DNA of 13,470 nucleotides from Bacilli bacterium (GTDB taxonomy: Bacteria > Bacillota_I > Bacilli_A > RF39 > UBA660), in NCBI GenBank assembly GCA_017476705.1, contig JAFUZI010000076.1:1-13470 (forward strand), given 5' to 3'. The notes under the pieces were generated by a model. The model had not been told where the DNA came from. It worked only from the letters and a program-made list of their open reading frames with translations, and did not search any database. A program made the translations under genes and the position numbers. Below are positions 6,693-13,470 of the stretch, piece after piece (position 1 is the stretch's first letter; every line of letters starts with the position of its first letter).

Positions 6693-9600
6693 TTATATTT
6701 CTCTATAAACTTCATCAAATATAGAGTATAAATAACACTTAACTTTTCTATTAGTTTTTTTCTCTAAATATTTTTTATATCCAAGTAATTGTTTATCATA
6801 TGATAAATCATCTATATTCTTTAATTTATAATCTATTATTTCTAAATGAGTATTACAATCTATTATTAAATCTATAATACCATGAGAATTATCATCAATA
6901 AACTCATATTCTTTATACATTTTATTAGATAATTTATTCTTCATAAAATCACTTTTTAAGAAATTATTAATCTTTTCTTTAACTAAACCAGATACATTAT
7001 ATTTATCTAAATCATAATTACTAAAATTAATAGTTTCTAATATATTATGAACTAAACTACCAAATTCTAAAGTCTTATATTCATCAATATTTATTAGTTG
7101 TAATTGCTCTTTAGAATAATGTGTTTTTATAACTTCATTAGTATCTATATTCACTTCTTCTACTAATAAATTATCATTACTTTTTTCTAATTCAATATTT
7201 GTATTTTTACTAATTAAATAATCTAAGGAACCTACTATATCTACTTCTTTTACGTATGGAAGTAATATATTATAAATACTTTTAATAATACTTAAAAAAG
7301 AATTATATTTCTCTCTTATATATAGAGGTACAATACCAGTAACATAACTTTCTTCTTCTTGTTTAGGAATCACTATAATTATCTTTTCTCTTGCCCGAGT
7401 TAAGGCTACATAGAAAAGTCTTATTCTTTCACTTATATCTTCTTTTAAATAATTATTTTTATAAATAGTCTTTAAGAAAGTATCTTTATAATAATTATCA
7501 ACTTTAGGTAATATAAAACCATATTTATTATCATAAATTATCTTTTCTTTTAAATCCATCTTTGAAAATAAAGAAGAAAATCCCCCAAAATAACATATTG
7601 GAAATTCTAATCCCTTAGATTTATGAATAGTCATTATAGATACACTATTACTATTATCATTAAATACATTAAATTTTAAATCATAATCATTTTCAAATAT
7701 ACTATTCAATATATCACAAAAATCATATATAGTTTTACCTATATTTTCATAATTAACACATAAATTATAAAAGTACTCTAATCTAATTCTAAAAGATTTA
7801 ATATTAGATAAAGTAAGTAATTTATTAGTATAATCAAAAGAATTAACTACATATAAGAAATACTCACTTAAACTATATTTATCTATATAATTAACTAATT
7901 CTAAGCATTTCTTATATAACTCCGATTCAAATACCTCATCATTACAAATTAAATCATATATCAATGAATCATCACTATTCCAAAGAAAACTTCTAGAAAT
8001 AGATGTGAAAGTATAACGAAACTCACTATCGAATCTTTTTTGTTTTATACAAATTAATAGTCTAAATAAATTTCTAATAACTAAACTATCATCATCTTTT
8101 TTAAATGATTCATCTTTATGAATATTAATAGGTATATGTAAGTATTCAAACACTTTTTTATATAAAAGAAAATCATGGCTTTTTTCTAAAAGAATTACAA
8201 AATCTTTATATTCTGCTTTTCTAAGTATTTTTTTATCTTTATCAAATACTAAGTAATTATCATTTATTTTATTTAAGATATCATACCCTATAATAAATGC
8301 TTCTTCTTCACTCTTAGTAAGTTTTCCTAGTTTTTCTAAATCATAAACTAATATATCCATATCATTATTCTGATTAGTTTTAAACTCTTTATCATAAGAA
8401 GTATTTCCAAATATCATTCTATGTGATTTACTATAATCTGCTCCTCCTATATCTTGATCCATTATTAAATCAAAAATAGAATTAATATTATTTAAAACTT
8501 CTCTTCTTGATCTAAAATTATTTAATAAATCTATTTTTAATTCATACTTAGGACCTTTATATAAGTTATATTTTTCCATAAATAAACTAGGATTAGCATT
8601 TCTAAATCTATAAATAGATTGTTTAATATCCCCTACCATATAAACATTATTAGAACTAATTAAAGAAATAAACTTTTCTTGTAAATCAGATGTATCTTGA
8701 TACTCATCAACTAATATTTCCTTAAAACTATCTGTAAGTTCTACTCTAATATCTTCATTTTCTGATACTATCTTAATAGCTAATCTACTTATATCAGTAA
8801 ATGTATATAAATTATTATTTTTCTTATATGAATCTAGTTTTTTATCAAATTTCTTTAGTATTTCTACAATAATTTCAATATTAGAAAAAGTACTCTTATA
8901 TTCTTCAATCATCGAAGAAGTTGATTCATAAACACAATATGCTTTAATACTCTTCGCTATATCAAATATAGTTTGTTTAATTCTTTTTCCTTCTTCAGTA
9001 GAACCTTTAGGTACTCTTATACTAGCGTAATCCAAAGCTGTTAAGAAATCATCATAAGAAGATGCATTTAATAATTTAGAAAAATTATCTTCCATTTTTA
9101 ATACAAATTCGTCTTCAAAATGATTATGTAATTCTAATATTAAATCTCTAATATCTTTTTGTAGACTATAAAGTAAATCCATATATAAAGAAACATAATA
9201 ATCTATTTTATCTTGTGATAATTCTAAATTACTATAATTATCTAAATAAAATTCTTTATCATATTTCAATTCTATTTTTCGATAAGCATTTAATATATCA
9301 TCTTTTAGATCTTTATCATCTTTTAGACAAAAATCTCTAATTAGCTTTAAGAATTTTTTATTAGAAAGCATATAGTATTCATCAAATATCTCATCTATTA
9401 TTTTTTTCTTTTCAATATCTATAATTACTTCATCACAAACACTAATATCACTACTTATATTAGCCTCAGTATGATATTTTTTTAAAATAGAAAGTGAAAA
9501 TGAATCAAAAGTACAGATATAAGCACCATCTATGTAGTTAGCCTCACTTATTATTTCTGGAGTTGAAAAAATTGCTTTTCTAATTCTATCTTTCATCTCT

Positions 9601-9779
9601 AAACTAGCAGCACTTGTAAATGTTAAAACTAATAATTCATTTACATGAATACCACTTAAAAGTTTTTGTTTAACTCTCTCAGTTAAAACAGCAGTCTTCC
9701 CACTACCAGCTCCTGCCGAAACAATTATATTTTTACCATCTTCAAAAATAGCTTGTCTCTGTTCTTCAGTAAAATGCAA
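6693..9779 (-). CDS. addA: AddA: helicase-nuclease subunit of the AddAB double-strand-break repair complex
   Basis: UvrD/Rep-type (SF1A) helicase with a C-terminal RecB-like nuclease; with AddB it unwinds and trims broken DNA ends to load RecA. Numbering from the TTG start: Walker A AGAGSGKT (K28), motif Ia LTFTSAAS, motif II DEYQD (358-362), motif III VGDIKQSIYRFR (382-393), motif IV NNFRS (to 424), motif V IHKSKGLEF (718-726), motif VI YVALTRAR (790-797). The nuclease keeps H911, D970, the D-Y-K pair D983/K985, Q997 and Y1001, so both activities look intact. At about 1028 residues it is shorter than the roughly 1,230 of Bacillus subtilis AddA. Start: an in-frame GTG at 9788 overlaps the last base of AGGAGG (9788-9793) and so cannot be served by it; TTG at 9779 sits 8 nt after it and one base past the addB stop. 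The AGGAGG lies in the addB 3' end, implying coupled translation. Confidence 0.93.
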   Translation of the reverse strand: MHFTEEQRQAIFEDGKNIIVSAGAGSGKTAVLTERVKQKLLSGIHVNELLVLTFTSAASLEMKDRIRKAIFSTPEIISEANYIDGAYICTFDSFSLSILKKYHTEANISSDISVCDEVIIDIEKKKIIDEIFDEYYMLSNKKFLKLIRDFCLKDDKDLKDDILNAYRKIELKYDKEFYLDNYSNLELSQDKIDYYVSLYMDLLYSLQKDIRDLILELHNHFEDEFVLKMEDNFSKLLNASSYDDFLTALDYASIRVPKGSTEEGKRIKQTIFDIAKSIKAYCVYESTSSMIEEYKSTFSNIEIIVEILKKFDKKLDSYKKNNNLYTFTDISRLAIKIVSENEDIRVELTDSFKEILVDEYQDTSDLQEKFISLISSNNVYMVGDIKQSIYRFRNANPSLFMEKYNLYKGPKYELKIDLLNNFRSRREVLNNINSIFDLIMDQDIGGADYSKSHRMIFGNTSYDKEFKTNQNNDMDILVYDLEKLGKLTKSEEEAFIIGYDILNKINDNYLVFDKDKKILRKAEYKDFVILLEKSHDFLLYKKVFEYLHIPINIHKDESFKKDDDSLVIRNLFRLLICIKQKRFDSEFRYTFTSISRSFLWNSDDSLIYDLICNDEVFESELYKKCLELVNYIDKYSLSEYFLYVVNSFDYTNKLLTLSNIKSFRIRLEYFYNLCVNYENIGKTIYDFCDILNSIFENDYDLKFNVFNDNSNSVSIMTIHKSKGLEFPICYFGGFSSLFSKMDLKEKIIYDNKYGFILPKVDNYYKDTFLKTIYKNNYLKEDISERIRLFYVALTRAREKIIIVIPKQEEESYVTGIVPLYIREKYNSFLSIIKSIYNILLPYVKEVDIVGSLDYLISKNTNIELEKSNDNLLVEEVNIDTNEVIKTHYSKEQLQLINIDEYKTLEFGSLVHNILETINFSNYDLDKYNVSGLVKEKINNFLKSDFMKNKLSNKMYKEYEFIDDNSHGIIDLIIDCNTHLEIIDYKLKNIDDLSYDKQLLGYKKYLEKKTNRKVKCYLYSIFDEVYREI

Positions 9780-9780
9780 T

Positions 9781-12075
9781 TTATTCACCTCCTAAAAAAG
9801 ATAAATCATCAACTTTATCTAAATATACTTTATCCCCTTCTTTAGAAAAACATAAATCTCTATAAGTACAATACTTACAAGAAACATTTTCTAAATTATA
9901 TATTTTAGGATTAATTGAAAAATCCCCACTTATTATTTCATCTCTTTTTTCTTCAATATGTTTTTTAGTAAATTTAACCATTTCATATAATGTATCATTA
10001 GAAATTATTTTACTAAATCTAGAAAAACCTTTCTCATCACTATATTTCATACTTTTTATTAATTCACTATCATTATAAGTAGAATCAAATAATTCAAGCA
10101 CTGAAACATCATCAGTAGAATAACCATTTAAATAATATCTTTCTAGATATTTATTACTATTAACTAAATCATATTTAGGATAATCAAATAATATATTTTG
10201 ATAATATATTCCTGTAAATATTGGATTATTAAATACTTTAGAATAATGAATTAAATATAAATATACTGGTAACTGCATATGAAGACCATATTTCATAGGT
10301 TCTATATGAGTATCAATATTTCCACTTTTATAATCAATAATCGAAAAATATATATCTTCTATCTTTTTATAATACATAATCTTATCAATATACCCAATAA
10401 ATTTAACAGACACATCACAAGATAAATCCACTTCAAATAGCTTTTCATAATAACTATTATCATAGGCCGTAATTAAATCTTGTTTTTTTAAAACATCTAA
10501 AAAGTCTAATATATCTTGTTTAATTCTTAGTAATAATACTTTTTCTTTAAAGTTCAATTCTCTTTTTTCTAAATATTTATTAAACTCTACTAAAAAGTCA
10601 AAACCAGGATGTTTATATAATGATAATATCTTATGATATAGACTACCTACAAAAGAAGAAAAAGAATCACTAAATTGATCAAGTTTTAAAACATACTTAA
10701 TATAGTATTTAAACTTACATTCATTATAAGCATTTAAAGAAGTATAACTTAGTTTTAAAGGATAATCTAAATTAGTTAAATAATGATCATGATTAATTCC
10801 CTTAAATGAATTATCATATGTGTTATAAGGGATTGTATAATGATTATTTAATAGCTCTAAAACATCGTCTTTTACTCCATAAACATAATAATCATCTAGT
10901 TTTTCTCCAAGTAAAATCTTATTATAATAATTTGAATAATTATAATTAAATTTATAATCTTTAATTACCTCTAAATTTAATTCATTTATTAAATAAGATG
11001 GATAATAACTATTAAATGGACTTTGTAATTTATAGGATAAATATAAATTATTAATATTACTTAGTAAATATACTAAACACTTCTTTTTTCGGTTATTTAT
11101 ATAATTAGTATCATACATAGATAATTCGCATTTTATACTATCACTTATAAAAGAATCATCTCTTTCCATCTTAGGTAAAACATCTTGATTAAATCCTAAA
11201 ACAAAAACATAATCAGAATCACTAAAAGGATAAGTTAAATCTTTAATAGTAACCGCCTTATCTAATTCTTTATTATCATAATAAGTATTTTTTAACTCAT
11301 GAATAAGAATCTTTTTATAGTATTCATCATCTCTATTAACATAAACTAATTTATTTAAAACAGAAACTAACTTCTTTAAAACAGGATTATTACTTTCTAA
11401 ATCTAAATTACCATTCTCTAAATAATCTTTAACTAAGCTATTTCCAATAATACTTCTCTTAAATGGAATATTAATAGGTATCTTATAGTAAGAAAACAAA
11501 TTATTAAGAGTATAATAGTATTCTTCACTTACATTACATAGAAAAATATTATTTATTGAAACTCCTTGTTTTAATAATTTAATTATTTCTAAACATACAT
11601 AATTTACTTCATCTTCCATACTCTTAAATTCATAAACAGAACTACTAATCTTACTATCAGGAAAAGTAACTTTATAATTTAATACTTCTTCCATGTATAA
11701 ATCTAAATCATAATAATTAGAAACAACTATTTCTTTACCATCAATATAATCTTTAAAAGAATTATTATAATAAAGTAAATCATTATTATTTAATTCAATT
11801 TTTAAATTACGAAGAAATTCAATTTTTTTACTATTATAAGTTTTAGAAACATCAATTGTATATAAACTATCTAAATATTTTATACAAACATCGATATCAT
11901 AATTATATTTTTTCATTAAATAATAAATAGCTTTATAATCATAACTGAAATAATAATTATCCAAGAATTCTTTTTTCGTATAATACTTAATAGATTCTAA
12001 ATCACTATTAAAAGAATTAGTCTTTAATAAACTAGTTTTATAATCATTAGGACAAATTATAATTCTATCGTTCAT
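9781..12075 (-). CDS. addB: AddB: compact nuclease/scaffold subunit of the AddAB complex
   Basis: 764-residue partner of AddA, encoded directly upstream. The C-terminal PD-(D/E)XK nuclease is clear: GSLYHKIL with H481, GYIDKI with D564, DYKSGN with D581/K583, and Q601. Four cysteines typical of the AddB iron-sulphur staple are present: C453 (NECKFKYY) and C733, C736, C742 (CKYCTYRDLC). The middle contains FVLGFNQDVLPK (291-302), the FxxGxxxGxxP-like region of AddB. It is much shorter than B. subtilis AddB (about 1,170 residues). Where a P-loop is expected at the N-terminus, the sequence reads IIICPNDYKTSLL, lacking the glycines, so ATP binding there seems lost. The ATG has GGTGA 6 nt upstream. 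Very rich in Asn, Tyr and Lys, in line with AT pressure. Confidence 0.9.
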   Translation of the reverse strand: MNDRIIICPNDYKTSLLKTNSFNSDLESIKYYTKKEFLDNYYFSYDYKAIYYLMKKYNYDIDVCIKYLDSLYTIDVSKTYNSKKIEFLRNLKIELNNNDLLYYNNSFKDYIDGKEIVVSNYYDLDLYMEEVLNYKVTFPDSKISSSVYEFKSMEDEVNYVCLEIIKLLKQGVSINNIFLCNVSEEYYYTLNNLFSYYKIPINIPFKRSIIGNSLVKDYLENGNLDLESNNPVLKKLVSVLNKLVYVNRDDEYYKKILIHELKNTYYDNKELDKAVTIKDLTYPFSDSDYVFVLGFNQDVLPKMERDDSFISDSIKCELSMYDTNYINNRKKKCLVYLLSNINNLYLSYKLQSPFNSYYPSYLINELNLEVIKDYKFNYNYSNYYNKILLGEKLDDYYVYGVKDDVLELLNNHYTIPYNTYDNSFKGINHDHYLTNLDYPLKLSYTSLNAYNECKFKYYIKYVLKLDQFSDSFSSFVGSLYHKILSLYKHPGFDFLVEFNKYLEKRELNFKEKVLLLRIKQDILDFLDVLKKQDLITAYDNSYYEKLFEVDLSCDVSVKFIGYIDKIMYYKKIEDIYFSIIDYKSGNIDTHIEPMKYGLHMQLPVYLYLIHYSKVFNNPIFTGIYYQNILFDYPKYDLVNSNKYLERYYLNGYSTDDVSVLELFDSTYNDSELIKSMKYSDEKGFSRFSKIISNDTLYEMVKFTKKHIEEKRDEIISGDFSINPKIYNLENVSCKYCTYRDLCFSKEGDKVYLDKVDDLSFLGGE

Positions 12076-12092
12076 AATAATTCACCATATCT

Positions 12093-12101
12093 ATATTAAC
12101 A
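12093..12101 (-). promoter_or_regulatory. Possible extended -10 promoter of addBA
   Basis: Minus strand TGTTAATAT, an extended -10 18 bases before the addB ATG; the -35 region is only T-rich. It is the best candidate between the hairpin at 12114-12140 and the gene. It would again give a leader of about 10 nt. Confidence 0.3.
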
Positions 12102-12113
12102 TAAAAACAAATA

Positions 12114-12140
12114 AAAAATAAGCAACTAGTGCTTATTTTT
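12114..12140. terminator. Bidirectional intrinsic-terminator-like hairpin
   Basis: Perfect 11-bp stem (minus strand AAAAATAAGCA pairing with TGCTTATTTTT) around a 5-base CTAGT loop. It has a GC step near the loop and T-rich tails in both directions. On the minus strand it would stop transcripts arriving from beyond the insertion sequence before addB. It probably ended a minus-strand gene that originally lay immediately upstream of addB. It lies just outside the proposed left end of the insertion sequence. Confidence 0.65.
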
Positions 12141-12153
12141 ACGGTTGTATTAT

Positions 12154-12190
12154 AAATAGTGTTGGTGAGTGTAAATTCACTACACTATTT
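12154..12190 (+). promoter_or_regulatory. Stem-loop in the leader of the insertion sequence
   Basis: AAATAGTGT (12154-12162) pairs perfectly with ACACTATTT (12182-12190). Inside it GTGA (12165-12168) pairs with TCAC (12177-12180), leaving an 8-base loop. A T-rich run follows on the plus strand. It would act as a terminator for transcripts entering the element from the left, ahead of the transposase promoter, a common way for insertion sequences to avoid activation from outside. Confidence 0.5.
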
Positions 12191-12214
12191 TTATTTATTA
12201 AAAAGACATAGATT

Positions 12215-12223
12215 TGATACAAT
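12215..12223 (+). promoter_or_regulatory. Possible extended -10 of the transposase promoter
   Basis: TGATACAAT (TG-n-TACAAT) lies 36 bases before the transposase ATG and just after the stem-loop. The -35 region (TTATTA near 12195) is weak. The start would be near 12230, leaving about 30 nt of leader that contains AAAGG. Confidence 0.4.
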
Positions 12224-12259
12224 GTAATTGGTCAATAAAACATTGAAAGGAATAAATCT

Positions 12260-13470
12260 ATGTCTATGAATAATTATATATTAAATTTACTAAACATTGA
12301 AGATAAAAATATTTTTATTTTACCTAATATTGAAGAAAGAGTTATTAAAAATAAGAAATATAAGATTATTGAGGGATTTTTAACTTATATTCCTGATTAT
12401 TGTCCTTGTTGTGGTTGTATTAATGAATCCCATAACGATATCATAAAATGGGGATATAGAAAAAATTGTAAAATAAAAATTCCTAAGATTTCGAATTGCT
12501 TTTCTTTATTAATTCTTCACAAACAAAGATTTTTTTGTAGAAACTGTAATAAATCTTTTATTGCTGAAACTAGTTTAATTGATAGAAATAAAAATATTTC
12601 TAATAATACTGAACTTCAAATAAATCTTGAATTGATGACAAAACAAAGTGAAAAAGATATTGCTAAAAGATTAGATGTTTCTACTTCTAAAATTGACAGA
12701 AAACTAACTGAAATTTCTTCTCATACTGTTTTAAGACATTCCACTCTTCCAAAATCTATGAACTGGGATGAGTTTAAAGCGACTCGTGATACTAAAGGAA
12801 AAATGGCTTTTATTATCACAGATAACGATAATGGAAATATTTTTGATATTCAAGATTCTAGAAAATCTATTGATTTAGATAAATATTTTAGAAGATATTC
12901 TAAAAATGAAAGAGACAAAGTTAAGCATATATCTATTGATTTTTATTCCGGTTATATATTCTTGGCTAAAAAATTATTTAAAAACGCTGAAATATCAATA
13001 GATAGATTTCACATAGTTATTCAAGCATATAATGCTTTAAATACTACTAGAGTTAAACTTTGTTATAAGTCTAATCCTAATTATAATAAGTTAAAAGATT
13101 ATTGGAAATTAATTGTTAAAAATGAAAATGAGTTATCTGATAAAAAAAGATACTCCAAACATTTTAAAAAAGAACTATCTCAAAAAGAAATTGTACAATA
13201 CTTAATTAATACAAATTTAGAATTGAAAGCTACTTATGAATGTTATCAGGGATTAATTAACTCTTTAAAAAATAAAGATTTTAATAAATTTAAATCAATA
13301 GTATTACATTCAAATACAAACGTTTCTAATAAGATGAAACAAGCTTTAAAGTTATATAATGATAATTTAAAATATATAGAAAACTCATTTAAATATGATA
13401 TAAATAACGGAATTATTGAAGGAACAAATAATTTAATTAAATGTCTAAAACGAATTGCTTTTGGCTATAG
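12260..13470 (+). CDS. ISL3-family transposase, 3' end cut by window
   Basis: 403 residues visible; family members are usually a little over 400, so only the tail is missing. An N-terminal zinc-binding region pairs C48/C51 (CPCCG) with C93/C96 (CRNC). A helix-turn-helix follows (about 129-149, EKDIAKRLDVSTSKIDRKL). The DDE catalytic core has D170 in W-D-E-F-K, D227 in ISIDFYSGY, the family's DRFHIV block (248-253), and E387 in GIIEGTNNLIK, followed by KRIAFGY. No frameshift or stop interrupts the visible part, so it may be active. The ATG at 12260 has AAAGG 9 nt upstream; ATG at 12266 is a possible alternative. Divergent from addB. Confidence 0.92.
   Translation, partial: MSMNNYILNLLNIEDKNIFILPNIEERVIKNKKYKIIEGFLTYIPDYCPCCGCINESHNDIIKWGYRKNCKIKIPKISNCFSLLILHKQRFFCRNCNKSFIAETSLIDRNKNISNNTELQINLELMTKQSEKDIAKRLDVSTSKIDRKLTEISSHTVLRHSTLPKSMNWDEFKATRDTKGKMAFIITDNDNGNIFDIQDSRKSIDLDKYFRRYSKNERDKVKHISIDFYSGYIFLAKKLFKNAEISIDRFHIVIQAYNALNTTRVKLCYKSNPNYNKLKDYWKLIVKNENELSDKKRYSKHFKKELSQKEIVQYLINTNLELKATYECYQGLINSLKNKDFNKFKSIVLHSNTNVSNKMKQALKLYNDNLKYIENSFKYDINNGIIEGTNNLIKCLKRIAFGY

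Larger units (their letters stand above)
12143..13470 (+). mobile_element. ISL3-family insertion sequence, right end beyond the window
   Basis: The element is defined by its transposase. The left end is placed at GGTTGTATTATAAATAGTG (12143 on) because ISL3-family ends begin with GG followed by a T-rich stretch, and this point coincides with the end of the hairpin at 12114-12140. The right inverted repeat and the target duplication lie outside, so the boundary is not proven. No passenger gene is seen. Confidence 0.6.

Noticed and set aside
1..13470. CRISPR array, toxin-antitoxin or phage-defence cassette
   Set aside because: No regularly spaced repeats and no small gene pairs. AddAB can act on phage DNA but here looks like the standard repair enzyme.

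Overview
The window is AT-rich, standard-code DNA (TGG for Trp, TAA/TAG stops). It suggests a low-GC Bacillota, probably an uncultured gut lineage of the Bacilli/Erysipelotrichia/RF39 kind. That placement rests on composition, the AddAB-type repair enzyme, strong AGGAGG ribosome sites and the style of the surface protein; no taxonomic marker is present. All genes except the last run on the minus strand.

From right to left: a partial ISL3-family insertion sequence (plus strand, cut by the right edge) abuts a terminator-like hairpin. Next comes addB-addA, a two-gene unit for a compact helicase-nuclease that processes double-strand breaks. Then a 760-residue secreted or membrane-anchored surface protein has its own promoter. 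Last is a marR-type regulator overlapping two ABC half-transporter genes (the second cut by the left edge). The ABC pair forms a heterodimeric exporter with one consensus and one degenerate ATP site, and it is probably autoregulated by the MarR protein through a palindrome on the -35 element.

The most interesting object is the 3' end of the surface-protein gene (about 4418-4543). In a very AT-rich gene, about 100 bases become GC-rich. Most codons there have the form NNC, as if derived from AAC by mutation at the two adenines. The encoded segment lies at the end of a lectin/FGE-like C-terminal domain just before a conserved GVRPAVSL stretch. A short GC-rich inverted repeat follows immediately. 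This is the layout of the variable region of a diversity-generating retroelement (DGR). No reverse transcriptase or template repeat is visible in the window, so the retroelement would have to act from elsewhere in the genome.
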